Part shown: in pieces, positions 19,414 to 29,007 of the stretch | How the letters are laid out: every line of letters begins with the position of its first letter | Position numbering within the stretch: position 1 is the first letter of the stretch | NCBI RefSeq assembly: GCF_001423085.1 | Contig: NZ_LMNU01000001.1 | Location: 489,495-553,494 of the forward strand | Reading direction: 5' to 3' | Length of the DNA stretch: 64,000 nucleotides | DNA from: Methylobacterium sp. Leaf125 | Lineage (GTDB): Bacteria > Pseudomonadota > Alphaproteobacteria > Rhizobiales > Beijerinckiaceae | Notes under the pieces: generated by a model | What the model was told of the DNA's origin: nothing | Databases searched by the model: none | The model's input: the letters and a program-made list of their open reading frames with translations, nothing else | Position numbers and translations under genes: made by a program

Positions 19414-20553
19414 ATGACCGGCTTCGAGACCCTCCCCCTGACCCGCCCCGCCGCGCAGCTCGTCACCGTGTTCGGCGGATCGGGCTTCCTCGGGCGCCAC
19501 GTGGTGCGGGCGCTGGCCAAGCGCGGCTACCGGATCCGGGTGGCCGTGCGCCGGCCCGATCTCGCCCTGTTCCTGCAGCCCCTCGGCAAGGTCGGCCAGA
19601 TCGTCGCCGTGCAGGCCAACCTGCGCTACCCGGAGTCCATCGCCCGCGCGGTCCAGGGGGCCGACATCGTCGTGAACCTCGTGGGCATCCTGCAGGAGAC
19701 CGGCAAGCAGAGCTTCTCGCAGCTCCAGGCCGAGGGCGCGGGCGAGATCGCCCGGGCGGCGGCCGCCGTCGGCGCGCCCCTGGTCCATGTCTCGGCCATC
19801 GGCGCCGACGCGAACTCGCCCTCACACTACGCCCGCACCAAGGCCGTCGGCGAGGCCCGGGTTGCCGAGGCCGGCGGTCCGCACGTGATCCTGCGGCCCT
19901 CGCTGGTGTTCGGCCCCGGCGACAGCTTCTTCAACCGCTTCGCCGCCCTGGCCCGCGCCCTGCCGGTGCTGCCGCTGGCCGGCGCCGCGTCGCGCTTCCA
20001 GCCCGTCTACGTCGCCGACGTGGCCGAGGCGGTGGCTCGCGCCGTGGAGGGCCACGTGCCCGCCGGAAAGGTCTACGAGCTCGGCGGCCCCGAGGTGGAG
20101 ACCCTCGAGGCGCTGGTGCGTTACATGCTCAAGGTGACGATGCGCAAGCGCGTGGTCCTGGGCCTGCCCCAGCCCGCGGCGCTGCTCCAGGCCCGCGCCC
20201 TGGAGGTGGTCGACACCCTCACGCTCGGCCTCCTGCCGGACAGCCTCAAGCTGACCCGCGACCAGGTCATCCTGCTCCAGAACGACAACGTCGTCTCCGA
20301 GGCGGCCAAGGCGGAGGGGCGCACCCTGGAGGGCATCGGCCTGCAGCCCACCGCCATGGAGGCCGTGGTGCCGGGTTACCTCTGGCGCTTCCGCAAGGCG
20401 GGCCAGTTCGCCAAGATGCAGGAGCACGAGAGCGCCATCCCCGAGACCTTGGCCCCGAAGCCCTTCGTGCCCCGCAGCGGCAGCGGTCCGGCCCTGGGGC
20501 CGGATTCCAACGCTCCGAGCCGGATGGGCGTCCGCTGGGGTACCCGGGGCTGA
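19414..20553 (+). CDS. NDUFA9-like NAD(P)-binding protein
   Basis: 379-residue atypical short-chain dehydrogenase of the complex I NDUFA9 group. The Rossmann motif GGSGFLGRHV lies at about residue 21 and a YxxxK pair is in HYARTKAVGE. The alphaproteobacterial proteins are homologues of the mitochondrial accessory subunit and related to NmrA and epimerases. The C-terminal 45 residues (AIPETLAPKPFVPRSG onward) are Pro-rich and outside the fold. gltX follows after 56 bp on the same strand, so the two may be co-transcribed. The exact biological role is not established by sequence. Confidence 0.88.
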   Translation: MTGFETLPLTRPAAQLVTVFGGSGFLGRHVVRALAKRGYRIRVAVRRPDLALFLQPLGKVGQIVAVQANLRYPESIARAVQGADIVVNLVGILQETGKQSFSQLQAEGAGEIARAAAAVGAPLVHVSAIGADANSPSHYARTKAVGEARVAEAGGPHVILRPSLVFGPGDSFFNRFAALARALPVLPLAGAASRFQPVYVADVAEAVARAVEGHVPAGKVYELGGPEVETLEALVRYMLKVTMRKRVVLGLPQPAALLQARALEVVDTLTLGLLPDSLKLTRDQVILLQNDNVVSEAAKAEGRTLEGIGLQPTAMEAVVPGYLWRFRKAGQFAKMQEHESAIPETLAPKPFVPRSGSGPALGPDSNAPSRMGVRWGTRG

Positions 20554-20609
20554 CGCATCCGCGCGTCACCGGAGTCCTCAGGCCCGTCGAAATGGGCTAG
20601 AGGGCGACC

Positions 20610-22007
20610 ATGACCCAAGCCTCTCCACCCGAAGTCGCGTCGCCTGAAGTCGCGTCGCCTGAAGCCGGCGCACCCCTGGTGCGCTTCGCGCCCTCGCCCA
20701 CCGGCTACCTGCATATCGGCAATGCCCGGCCGGCGCTCCTCAACGCGCTCTTCGCCCGGGCGCGAGGCGGGCGCTTCCTGCTGCGCCTCGACGACACCGA
20801 CCGGGAGCGCTCGACCGCGGAATTCGCCGCCGCCGTCTCCGAGGACCTCGCCTGGCTCGGGATCGTGCCGGACCTGTTCGCCCGGCAATCCGACCGGGTG
20901 GCGATCCACGACGCGGCCGCCGCCCGGCTGAAGGCGATGGGGCGTCTCTATCCCTGCTACGAGACGCCGGAGGAGTTGGAGCGTCGACGCCGACGCCAGC
21001 TCGGGCGCGGCCAGCCGCCGATCTACGACCGGGCCGCCCTGACCCTGACGGAGGCCGAGCGGGCCGCCCTGGAGGCGGAGGGGCGCAAGCCGCACTGGCG
21101 CTTCAAGCTCGAGGCCCGCACGGTGGCCTGGGACGACCTGGTGCGGGGCGAGGCCCACGTGGATTGCGCCTCGCTCTCCGATCCGGTGCTGATCCGCGCC
21201 GACGGCAGCTATCTCTACACCCTGCCCTCCGTGGTCGACGACGCCGAGATGGGCATCACCCATGTCATCCGCGGCGAGGACCACGTCACCAACACGGGCG
21301 TGCAGGTTCAGATCTTCGAAGCCCTGGGCAGCGCGATCCCGGTCTTCGGCCATCACAACCTCCTGACCACCGTGGACGGGGAGGGGCTCTCGAAGCGCCT
21401 CGGCCACCTCTCGCTCCGAGGGCTGCGCGAGGCCGGCTACGAGCCGGGGGCGGTGCGCTCCCTCGCCGTCCTCACCGGCTCGGCGGAATCCGTCCGGGCC
21501 GTGGCGGGTCTCGACGAACTCGCCGGCCTCGTGGATCTGGCGCAGATCTCGCGGGCGCCGGCGAAGTTCGATCCGCACGAGCTCGACGGGCTCAACGCCC
21601 GCCTCGTCCATGCCATGGAGTATGTCGAAGTCGCGGACCGCCTCGCGGCGCAAGGGGTCGCGTCCGAGCGCGCGGCGGCGTTCTGGGAGGCGGTGCGGCC
21701 CAACCTCGCCAAGGTGTCGGAGGCGGGAGACTGGTGGCGCGTGGTCACCGGGCCCGTGGCCCCGGTCATCGCCGATCCGGCCTTCACCGGGGCCGCCGCC
21801 GCGCTCCTCCCGGCCGAGCCCTGGGACGCAGAGACCTGGAAGGCCTGGACGGGCGCCGTGAAGGCGGCCACGGGTGCCAAGGGCAAGGCGCTGTTCATGC
21901 CGCTGCGCCTCGCGCTGACGGGCCTGGAGCACGGGCCGGACCTTGCCGGCCTGCTGCCGCTGATCGGGCGGGACGTCGTCCTGCGCCGGCTGGCGGGAGA
22001 GGGCTGA
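20610..22007 (+). CDS. gltX: Glutamate--tRNA ligase
   Basis: Class I aminoacyl-tRNA synthetase of 465 residues charging tRNA-Glu (and possibly tRNA-Gln, as is common in alphaproteobacteria). The HIGH signature is [20 protein letters not shown] and the KMSKS loop is [10 protein letters not shown], both usual GluRS forms. Alphaproteobacteria often carry two GltX paralogues; one gene alone cannot show which this is. The N-terminus has an odd 15-bp tandem duplication giving [13 protein letters not shown] before the catalytic domain starts at [12 protein letters not shown], so the first 23 residues are probably a non-conserved tail. Confidence 0.95.
   Translation: MTQASPPEVASPEVASPEAGAPLVRFAPSPTGYLHIGNARPALLNALFARARGGRFLLRLDDTDRERSTAEFAAAVSEDLAWLGIVPDLFARQSDRVAIHDAAAARLKAMGRLYPCYETPEELERRRRRQLGRGQPPIYDRAALTLTEAERAALEAEGRKPHWRFKLEARTVAWDDLVRGEAHVDCASLSDPVLIRADGSYLYTLPSVVDDAEMGITHVIRGEDHVTNTGVQVQIFEALGSAIPVFGHHNLLTTVDGEGLSKRLGHLSLRGLREAGYEPGAVRSLAVLTGSAESVRAVAGLDELAGLVDLAQISRAPAKFDPHELDGLNARLVHAMEYVEVADRLAAQGVASERAAAFWEAVRPNLAKVSEAGDWWRVVTGPVAPVIADPAFTGAAAALLPAEPWDAETWKAWTGAVKAATGAKGKALFMPLRLALTGLEHGPDLAGLLPLIGRDVVLRRLAGEG
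20631..20664 (+). repeat. 15-bp tandem repeat in the 5' end of gltX
   Basis: The unit GAAGTCGCGTCGCCT occurs at 20631-20645 and 20646-20660, with the first four bases of a third copy. It keeps the frame and adds five residues (EVASP) per copy to the disordered N-terminus. Confidence 0.9.
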
Positions 22008-22124
22008 CGCCGGGTCCCTGCGGTGCATGCAGGCCCGACCCACCGGCACGGGTGACTGTCCCTGGCCGGGTGGCACGCCTATATGCGGGCCCGACGCCGT
22101 TTTCATCCCGAGCCCCAGATCCGA

Positions 22125-24068
22125 ATGAGCACCGATCCCGCCCCGGCGGCACCGGCCGTGGCCGCGCCGCCCGCGCGCCCCGGCCTCGTCGCCACCTATC
22201 GCCGCCTCTGGCCCTATCTCTGGCCCCACGGCCGGCCCGACCTGCAGCGGCGCGTCTTCCTCGCCTTCGGCCTGCTGATCGTCGCCAAGTTCGTGACGAT
22301 GGTGACGCCCTTCACCTTCAAGTGGGCCACCGACGCCCTGGTGGCGATGACGGATCCCAAGGCGGCCAGCGGCGTGCCGGGCGCGGCCGTGCCCACCGGC
22401 CTGCTCGCCGCCCCGATGCTGCTCATCGGCCTCTACGGCCTCTCGCGCATCCTGATGGCGGGGCTGACGCAGGTGCGTGACGGGCTGTTCGCCAAGGTGG
22501 CGATGCATGCGGTGCGCCGCCTCGCGCTCCAGACCTTCGAGCACATGCACCGGCTCTCCCTGCGCTTCCACCTGGAGCGCAAGACCGGTGGCCTGACCCG
22601 CGTGCTGGAGCGTGGGCGCGGCGGCATCGAGGAGCTCTCGCGCCTGATGGTGCTCACCCTGGTGCCGACCATCGTCGAGTTCCTGCTCGTGATCGGCGTC
22701 CTCGCCTACGAGTTCGACTGGATCTACTCGGTGGTCGTGTTCGTGATGGTGGCGGCCTACCTCGCCTTCACCTGGAAGGCGACGCAGTGGCGCATCGAGA
22801 TCCGCCGGCGGATGAACAATTCCGACACCGATGCGAACACCAAAGCGGTGGACTCGCTGCTGAACTTCGAAACGGTGAAGTATTTCGGTGCCGAGTTGCG
22901 CGAGGCCGAGCGCTACGACGTCTCGATGGCCAAGTACGAGAAGGCCTCGACGCAGACCTACGTCTCTCTCGCGGTCCTCAACGCCGGTCAGGCGGTGATC
23001 TTCACGATCGGCATGACCGTCGTGATGTGGTTGGCCGCGCGCGACATCATGGCCGGGCGCACCACCCTCGGGGGCTTCGTGCTGGTCAACACGATGCTGG
23101 TGCAGCTCTCCATGCCGCTCAACTTCATGGGCATGATCTACCGCGAGATCAAACAGGCGCTGATCGACATCGACGACATGTTCCAGATCCTGCACCGCAA
23201 CCCCGAGATCGCCGACCGGCCGGATGCGCTGCCCCTCGCCGTCTCGGACGGCGTGGTGCGCTTCGAGGACGTACGCTTCGCCTACGACCCGGCCCGGCCC
23301 ATCCTCAAGGGCGTCAGCTTCGAGGTCCCGGCGGGCAGGACGGTCGCCATCGTGGGGCCCTCGGGGGCGGGCAAGTCGACCCTGTCACGCCTCCTCTTCC
23401 GGTTCTACGAGCCGCAGGGCGGCCGTATCCTCATCGACGGCCAGGACATTTCGCGGGTCCGGCAGGCCAGTCTGCGGGCGGCCATCGGCATGGTTCCGCA
23501 GGATACGGTGCTGTTCAACGACACCATCGGCTACAACATCCGCTACGGCCGCTGGGACGCCACCCCGGCCGAGGTGCGCGCCGCCGCCGCCCTGGCGCAG
23601 ATCGACCGCTTCATCTCCGCTTTGCCGGAGGGCTACGACACCCCCGTGGGCGAGCGTGGCCTGAAGCTCTCGGGCGGCGAGAAGCAGCGCGTCGCCATCG
23701 CCCGGACCATCCTGAAGGGACCGCCGATCCTCGTCCTCGACGAGGCGACCTCGGCCCTCGATTCCTTCACCGAGCGCGAGATCCAGGACGCCCTCGACAC
23801 GGTGAGCCAGGGCCGCACCACCCTGGTCATCGCTCACCGCCTCTCCACGGTGGTCAATGCGGATGAGATCATCGTCCTCGACAAGGGCGTCATCGTCGAG
23901 CGCGGCGACCACGCCACCCTGCTGGAGCGAAACGGCGTCTATGCCTCCCTGTGGAGCCGTCAGCGCGAAGCCGATGCCGCTCTGGAGATCCTCCAGCGCA
24001 GCGAGGCGGCGCTGCCGTTGCCCAAGGAGCGACCGGCCCTCGTGCCGGAGCCGGTTCCCGCCGCGTAG
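22125..24068 (+). CDS. Atm1-type ABC exporter (permease-ATPase)
   Basis: 647-residue half-size ABC exporter of the Atm1/HMT family. Six membrane helices occupy residues about 50-330; the Atm1-typical segment NFETVKYFGAELREAERYD is present. The ATPase domain has Walker A GPSGAGKST, signature LSGGEKQR, Walker B ILVLDEATSALD and the switch His in VIAHRLST. Bacterial Atm1 exports glutathione-derived or metal-thiolate compounds and the mitochondrial one supports cytosolic Fe-S assembly. ATG 22125 gives the normal N-terminus; an in-frame ATG at 22083 would add 14 residues. All ATPase residues are intact, in contrast to the ABC-like protein at 45955-48501. Confidence 0.94.
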   Translation: MSTDPAPAAPAVAAPPARPGLVATYRRLWPYLWPHGRPDLQRRVFLAFGLLIVAKFVTMVTPFTFKWATDALVAMTDPKAASGVPGAAVPTGLLAAPMLLIGLYGLSRILMAGLTQVRDGLFAKVAMHAVRRLALQTFEHMHRLSLRFHLERKTGGLTRVLERGRGGIEELSRLMVLTLVPTIVEFLLVIGVLAYEFDWIYSVVVFVMVAAYLAFTWKATQWRIEIRRRMNNSDTDANTKAVDSLLNFETVKYFGAELREAERYDVSMAKYEKASTQTYVSLAVLNAGQAVIFTIGMTVVMWLAARDIMAGRTTLGGFVLVNTMLVQLSMPLNFMGMIYREIKQALIDIDDMFQILHRNPEIADRPDALPLAVSDGVVRFEDVRFAYDPARPILKGVSFEVPAGRTVAIVGPSGAGKSTLSRLLFRFYEPQGGRILIDGQDISRVRQASLRAAIGMVPQDTVLFNDTIGYNIRYGRWDATPAEVRAAAALAQIDRFISALPEGYDTPVGERGLKLSGGEKQRVAIARTILKGPPILVLDEATSALDSFTEREIQDALDTVSQGRTTLVIAHRLSTVVNADEIIVLDKGVIVERGDHATLLERNGVYASLWSRQREADAALEILQRSEAALPLPKERPALVPEPVPAA

Positions 24069-24079
24069 GGGCCGCGCCG

Positions 24080-26059
24080 TCAGCCCCGCTTGTCGGGCTG
24101 CGGCACCGCCGCGGTCCCGTCGGTGGGCAGGACGAAGATCTGGCCCGGGTAGATCAGGTCGGGATTGCGGATCTGCGGCTGGTTGGCGTCGAAGATCACC
24201 GTGTAGCGCGTGCCCTTGCCGTAGATGCGCCGACTGATCTGCCACAGGCTGTCGCCCCGGATGATCGTCGCGGTCCCGATCTCCGGGACGAAGACCGTGG
24301 AGCTCCGCTCCGCCAGAGCCGGGGCCTGCATCCGGGCGGGTGTCTGGGCCGTCTCCGGACCAGGGCTTCGCGGCCCGGGCGCCTCGGCCTGGACGGGGGC
24401 GAGCGGCGTGATCGAAGCGGGGCGCGGTAGGGCCGGCGGCGTCGGCTGCTGCGACGAAGGCTGTCGCGAGGGAGATTCTCGTGAGGAAAGGGTTTGTGAC
24501 GGAAGGTCTTGCGACGGAAGTCCTTGCGACGGAAGTCCTTGCGACGTCCGTGCTTGCTGCCCCGGCGTGAGGGTGGGGGCCGGCGTCGGGGCCTGTGGCA
24601 GTCCGGCCTCCGAATTCGCAGGGGGGAGCGCGGCTGGCGCCTTAGGGGCCGCTGCCCGGGGCCCGGCCGCCGGGGGCAGCGTGGCCGGGTTCTCCGGCGT
24701 TCCCAGGCGTGCGACCGGGCCCGGCACCGAGGCCGCCGGCGGTGGATTGCCTTGCTGTGCGACGGGGGCCGCGCCCTCGGACGACCGGCCCGTCCCCGAT
24801 GCCGCCGGCTTGGTCACGGCCGCGGGCACGTTGAAGGCGACCTCGGAGCGGGTCTTCACCTTGCCGGAGACGGGATCGACCTGATCCACCCGGACCTTGT
24901 AGTCACCCGGCCGGACGCCGCGCCCGATGGTGAAGGCCACGCGCCCGTCCGCGCCGGCACTGCCGGGTGCCACCAGGGCGTCGTTCAGATAGAGCCGCAC
25001 GGTGGCCCCGGGCGGGGCCTGACTCGTGACGTAGAGCCGTCCACCCTCTTCCGCCTCGACGCTGACGATCTTCACCGGCCCGGTGCGGTCCGCGTCGGCC
25101 TTGGCGGGGCCGGCCTCCGCCGTCGGGACCGGATTCTGGGGAGCGTGGTCGTCGGGCATGGTCGTTGCGAGGCCGCCATCGGCCTTGCCGGTCCGGCCGG
25201 CCTCGGCTGGGAGCTTCCTGCCCGAGACACCTTTGCTCGGGGCAACCTTGTCTGGATCGGTCTTGCTGGGGTCCGTCTTGCCGGCGTTCGTCTTGCCAGC
25301 GTCCGACTTGCCGGCTTCCGTCTTGCCGGGTTCGATGTTGCCTGAGGCGGGTTTTCCCGCCCCGCTCCTGCCCGCATCGGCAAGGGTGGTCCCGGGCGGC
25401 GTCGGAGTCGGATCCGGCTGCGACAGCACGATGGTGGGCTTGCCGGGGGAGGTCAGGGCGATGAGGGGCTTGGCATTGCGATGGGGCGAGACCACGACCG
25501 CCACGCTGTCGCGCGAGATCCGGGCCTGACCGTCGGCGCCGAGCACCCGCAGGGTGATCTCACTGTTGCCGGTGGGCAGGGCCGGCGGCACGATGGCGAA
25601 CTGGCCGGAGGGATCGACGAGCGCACGGGCAATCGGCTCGTTGTCGCGCAGAAGCTCGACGGTGGTGTTGGGCGCGGCCCGCCCGGCGATCACCGCTTCG
25701 CCATTCGGCTCGATCCGGATGATGTCGAAGGTTGGCGCCTCGCTGACCGGCGGGGTGCCGGAGGCCTGCCCCGGCGGTTGGCCCGGCTCCAGGGCCGCCA
25801 GGGGCTTTCCCGTCGGCGCCGCCCCCTCCCCGGGGTTCGCATCCCGCCGCACCGGCGGATTTGGCTCGGCCGCGCCATCCGTCCGGGCGGGGGGCTTGCC
25901 GGCGGGAGCAGCGCTCTCCTCGGTGGCACCGGAGCCCGCCGGGGACCCGAGGCCGCGCTTGAACAGGGTGCCTGCGCCGTAGAGGGTGACCACGAGGGCA
26001 AAGCCCGCCAGAAGCCCCACGCAGGCGAGGAAGATGCTCCGTCGCAACTCCGCCCTCAT
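24080..26059 (-). CDS. LysM-domain envelope protein with low-complexity repeats
   Basis: 659-residue protein with an N-terminal membrane anchor (residues about 7-28), Pro/Ala/Gly-rich linkers, at least two Ig-like beta segments (around IIRIEPNGEAVIAGRA and VSVEAEEGGRLYVTSQ) and a C-terminal LysM domain (IIRGDSLWQISRRIYG through LIYPGQIFVLP). LysM binds peptidoglycan GlcNAc, so the protein probably spans from inner membrane to wall. Two repeat blocks are encoded: AGKTD-like pentapeptides and LPSQG-like pentapeptides. ATG 26059 has a GGAG-type ribosome site upstream (from GAAGGAGTGG). It is convergent with the Atm1 gene (11 bp apart). This architecture is common in Rhizobiales; its partner is unknown. 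Confidence 0.85.
   Translation of the reverse strand: MRAELRRSIFLACVGLLAGFALVVTLYGAGTLFKRGLGSPAGSGATEESAAPAGKPPARTDGAAEPNPPVRRDANPGEGAAPTGKPLAALEPGQPPGQASGTPPVSEAPTFDIIRIEPNGEAVIAGRAAPNTTVELLRDNEPIARALVDPSGQFAIVPPALPTGNSEITLRVLGADGQARISRDSVAVVVSPHRNAKPLIALTSPGKPTIVLSQPDPTPTPPGTTLADAGRSGAGKPASGNIEPGKTEAGKSDAGKTNAGKTDPSKTDPDKVAPSKGVSGRKLPAEAGRTGKADGGLATTMPDDHAPQNPVPTAEAGPAKADADRTGPVKIVSVEAEEGGRLYVTSQAPPGATVRLYLNDALVAPGSAGADGRVAFTIGRGVRPGDYKVRVDQVDPVSGKVKTRSEVAFNVPAAVTKPAASGTGRSSEGAAPVAQQGNPPPAASVPGPVARLGTPENPATLPPAAGPRAAAPKAPAALPPANSEAGLPQAPTPAPTLTPGQQARTSQGLPSQGLPSQDLPSQTLSSRESPSRQPSSQQPTPPALPRPASITPLAPVQAEAPGPRSPGPETAQTPARMQAPALAERSSTVFVPEIGTATIIRGDSLWQISRRIYGKGTRYTVIFDANQPQIRNPDLIYPGQIFVLPTDGTAAVPQPDKRG
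24501..24545 (-). repeat. 15-bp tandem repeat, three copies, coding LPSQ(G/D)
   Basis: GGAAGTCCTTGCGAC (plus-strand reading) occurs three times at 24501-24515 (one mismatch cluster), 24516-24530 and 24531-24545, with degenerate copies on both sides. It encodes the LPSQG pentapeptides of the LysM protein. Confidence 0.9.
25260..25349 (-). repeat. Imperfect 15-bp tandem repeat, six copies, coding AGKTx
   Basis: Six consecutive 15-bp units of the type GTCTTGCCGGCGTCC (plus-strand reading) encode pentapeptides such as AGKTD, AGKTN and AGKSD in the linker of the LysM protein. Units have diverged more than those at 24501-24545. Confidence 0.88.
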
Positions 26060-26280
26060 GACACGCCACTCCTTCGTCCACCGGCACGGCGGCCGAAATT
26101 CCATCGCCGCGGGATCGGGCCCGTCGACAAACCGGCGATTGATGGCGACATATTAGCGAACATGACCGGATCACCAAATCACACCCGCCGGATCGCGGCC
26201 GGATCCTCCGTAAAATCAGCAGTTTGGCGCGTGGACCGCGGCGTACGGGTCCTGTCCGCGGCGCATCAGGGAGGTCCGGC

Positions 26281-26883
26281 ATGGCTCCGGTAAGGACGGT
26301 CTGCGTCTATTGCGGCTCGGGCTTCGGCGGCGATCCGGCCTTCACGGCCGCGGCCGTGACCCTCGGCAAGGCCCTGGCGGAGGCCGGGATTGGCCTCGTC
26401 TATGGCGGCGGCAATGTCGGCCTGATGGGCACCGTCGCCCGGGCGGTCCTCGAGAACGGCGGCCACGTCACCGGCATCATCCCCGACTTCCTGAAATCGC
26501 GCGAGCGCATGCTCGACGAGATCCAGGAGACCATCGTGGTGGAGGACATGCACACCCGCAAGCGGCTGATGTTCGAGCGCTCCGACGCCTTCGTGGCCCT
26601 GCCCGGCGGCATCGGCACCCTGGAGGAGCTGGTGGAACAGCTCACCTGGGCGCAGCTCGGCCAGCACAACAAGCCGATCCTGCTGCTCTCGGTAGCGGAT
26701 TTCTGGACGCCCCTCCTGACGCTCCTCGACCACATGCGGGGCCAGGGTTTCATCCGCGAAGGGCTCGACCTGAGCTACCTCGTGGCCAGCGAGGCGGCCG
26801 ACGTGGTCGGCCTCCTGCGCGACGCGGCCGGATCGGTCGCGCCGGCGCCCGCCGCCGAGGCCCTGGTGGCGGAGCGGTTCTGA
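26281..26883 (+). CDS. LOG-family (TIGR00730) Rossmann-fold nucleotide hydrolase
   Basis: 200-residue protein with the two family signatures: YGGGNVGLMG near residue 41 and PGGIGTLEELVEQ (PGGxGTxxE) near residue 109. Members are nucleoside 5'-monophosphate phosphoribohydrolases; the plant and some bacterial enzymes release active cytokinins, others act on AMP or unknown nucleotides. GGGAGG at 26269-26274 sets the start at ATG 26281. It is divergent from the LysM gene (221 bp between) and convergent with cysS. A cytokinin link in a plant-associated bacterium is attractive but is inference. Confidence 0.93.
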   Translation: MAPVRTVCVYCGSGFGGDPAFTAAAVTLGKALAEAGIGLVYGGGNVGLMGTVARAVLENGGHVTGIIPDFLKSRERMLDEIQETIVVEDMHTRKRLMFERSDAFVALPGGIGTLEELVEQLTWAQLGQHNKPILLLSVADFWTPLLTLLDHMRGQGFIREGLDLSYLVASEAADVVGLLRDAAGSVAPAPAAEALVAERF

Positions 26884-26914
26884 CGCGGAGCCCGACCGGT
26901 GGCGGCCGCCCGAT

Positions 26915-28294
26915 TCAGGTCGCCACGCTCCAGGTCGTCCCGTCCTTGCCGTCCTTCAGGGCGACGCCCATCGCCAGCAACTCGTCGCGGATCCGGTCCG
27001 AGGCGGCCCAGTCCTTGGCGGTCCGGGCCGCGCGCCGGTCCGCGATCAGCGCCTCCACCCGGGCGACGTCGACGCCGGCCGCCCGGATGGTACCCTGGTC
27101 GCGCGCCGACTTCGTCTGGGTGAGCAGGCCGAGGAGGTTCGCGCCCGCCTTCAGCGCTGCCGGCTCGTCGAGGCGGTGCAGCTCGGCGAGCGCCGCGGCG
27201 GTGTTGAGGTCGTCGAGGAGCGGCTCGCGCACGCCCTCCGGGATCGCCTCGGCCGCGGCCACGTCGCCAACGACCCCGTACCAGCGGTCGAGCATCCGGG
27301 CCGCCTCCTCGAGGCCACGCAGGGTCCAGTCGATCGGCTGGCGGTAATGGGTCTTCAGCATGGCGAGGCGTGCGACCTCGCCGGGCCAATCCTTCAGCAC
27401 GTCCCGGATGGTGATGAAGTTGCCGAGCGACTTCGACATCTTCTCCCCCTCCACCTGGAGGAAGCCGTTGTGGAGCCAGACGTCGGCCATCACGTCGGTG
27501 CCGAAGCAGCAGCGTGACTGCGCGACCTCGTTCTCGTGGTGGGGGAAGATGAGGTCGATGCCGCCGGCATGGATGTCGAAGCGCTCGCCGAGATGCTTCC
27601 ACGACATCGCCGAGCACTCGATGTGCCAGCCCGGCCGGCCCGGTTCCGCGATTCCGCAGGGGGAGGGCCAGGACGGCTCGCCGGCCTTCGAGGGTTTCCA
27701 CAGCACGAAGTCGAGGGGCGAGCGCTTGTAGGGCGCGACCTCGACGCGAGCTCCGGCCTCCATCTCGTCGAGGGGGCGCTTCGAGAGGGCGCCGTAATCG
27801 GGCATCGACGGCACGTCGAACAGCACGTGGCCGTCCGCCACGTAGGCGTGGCCGCGCGTCACCAGGCCGGCGATGATGATGTGCATCTCGGCGATGTGGT
27901 CGGTGGCCCGCGGTTCGACGAAGCGCGGGCGCTCGCCCGGCACATTGACGTCTTCGGGCATCAGCACGCCGAGTTCGCGAATGTCGGCGTGGAAGGCTTT
28001 CAGGGTGCCGTCGGTGAGTTCGCGGATGCTGATGCCGCGCTCGGCGGCCCGGGCGTTGATCTTGTCGTCCACGTCCGTGACGTTGCGGGCATAGGTGACG
28101 TGGGGCGCGCCGTAGAGCTGGCGCAGCAGGCGGAACAGCAGGTCGAAGACGATGATCGGCCGGGCGTTACCGATATGGGCCGCGTCGTAGACGGTGGGGC
28201 CGCAGGCATACATCCGCACGTTCGTCGGATCGATCGGCGTGAAGGCGGCCTTCTCGCGGGTCAGCGTGTTGTAGAGCCGCAACATCGAGGCCAT
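26915..28294 (-). CDS. cysS: Cysteine--tRNA ligase
   Basis: 459-residue class I synthetase charging tRNA-Cys. The start region [19 protein letters not shown] supplies a zinc-ligand Cys and the HIGH-type motif; [11 protein letters not shown] is the KMSKS loop; further zinc ligands are in [12 protein letters not shown] and [14 protein letters not shown] 28294 is preceded by AAGGAAAG (minus strand), which decides it over longer in-frame starts. It is convergent with the LOG gene and divergent from a small secreted protein gene. All motifs are intact. Confidence 0.97.
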   Translation of the reverse strand: MASMLRLYNTLTREKAAFTPIDPTNVRMYACGPTVYDAAHIGNARPIIVFDLLFRLLRQLYGAPHVTYARNVTDVDDKINARAAERGISIRELTDGTLKAFHADIRELGVLMPEDVNVPGERPRFVEPRATDHIAEMHIIIAGLVTRGHAYVADGHVLFDVPSMPDYGALSKRPLDEMEAGARVEVAPYKRSPLDFVLWKPSKAGEPSWPSPCGIAEPGRPGWHIECSAMSWKHLGERFDIHAGGIDLIFPHHENEVAQSRCCFGTDVMADVWLHNGFLQVEGEKMSKSLGNFITIRDVLKDWPGEVARLAMLKTHYRQPIDWTLRGLEEAARMLDRWYGVVGDVAAAEAIPEGVREPLLDDLNTAAALAELHRLDEPAALKAGANLLGLLTQTKSARDQGTIRAAGVDVARVEALIADRRAARTAKDWAASDRIRDELLAMGVALKDGKDGTTWSVAT

Positions 28295-28622
28295 GAAACT
28301 TTCCTTACGTCCCGGGCCCCCATCCGGACCCGTCCGTCCCTGAAACACCGCAGCGCATTGGTTTCGCGCGGCTTTTGCCGCAGCGCACCCAACCGCCCGC
28401 CACACCGTCGCCGCGTTCCGCCCGGGGCCCTGTTGCGCGAAGGCGACGGCCGGGCCGCCCGTCCTGCGCTACCTCAAAACCATGAGCAATTCGAGAACGC
28501 CGCCAGACCGGCACGCCTCGGAAACGGCTGCCTCGAAAAGCACGACGCGGCGAAAGGGTTTGTTAACCCGGTGCCGTGAAATTTTCGCCCCATACGCTTC
28601 CGACATCAGCAAGGTTCTGCCC
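28295..28622. other. Intergenic region between cysS and a small secreted protein gene
   Basis: 328 bp between divergent genes. The frame of the plus-strand gene is open back to an ATG at 28482 (giving 47 extra residues without domain character), so the true start of that gene is not fully settled. No riboswitch, T-box-like element or terminator is evident. Confidence 0.4.
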
Positions 28623-28961
28623 ATGCGCCGCGCGGCCGCCAGTATCGGCGCTCTTCTCGCCCTCGCCCTCACCGCCCACGGCGTCCTGGCCTCCGACGGC
28701 GAGAGCCCGGCCAAGGCCCCCAGCACCGTCGAGAAGACGTTCCTGATCCCGTCGAGCGAGGGGTACGGCGTCGGCGACTGCCTCACCAACGGCGAGAGCG
28801 CCTGCGGCCAGGTTGTGGCCAATGCCTGGTGCGAGGCGCAGGGCTTCGCCTCCGCCGGCTCCTTCGGCGTCGCCGCGCAGGACGAATATACCGGCGCGAT
28901 CCCGCCGGCCCCGGTGGCGAAGCCCGCCGAGCGCCCGATCCGAATCACCTGCCAGGACTGA
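28623..28961 (+). CDS. Small secreted protein with conserved cysteines, function unknown
   Basis: 112-residue protein with a clear signal peptide (MRRAAASIGALLALALT, cleavage near VLA-SD). The mature part has four Cys: GVGDCLTNG, ESACGQVV, ANAWCEAQG and the C-terminal ITCQD, suggesting one or two periplasmic disulphides. I do not recognise a named domain; similar short exported proteins occur across Rhizobiales. A longer start at 28482 is possible but would bury the signal peptide. It is convergent with creA (46 bp). Confidence 0.72.
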   Translation: MRRAAASIGALLALALTAHGVLASDGESPAKAPSTVEKTFLIPSSEGYGVGDCLTNGESACGQVVANAWCEAQGFASAGSFGVAAQDEYTGAIPPAPVAKPAERPIRITCQD

Positions 28962-29007
28962 TCCGCAGGCCGGGCCGCCCCGTCGCACGACGACCCGGTC
29001 TTCCGGC

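Noticed and set aside
20376..23195. A 939-codon minus-strand frame opposite gltX and the Atm1 gene
   Set aside because: Both sense genes have full catalytic motifs; the antisense peptide has none.
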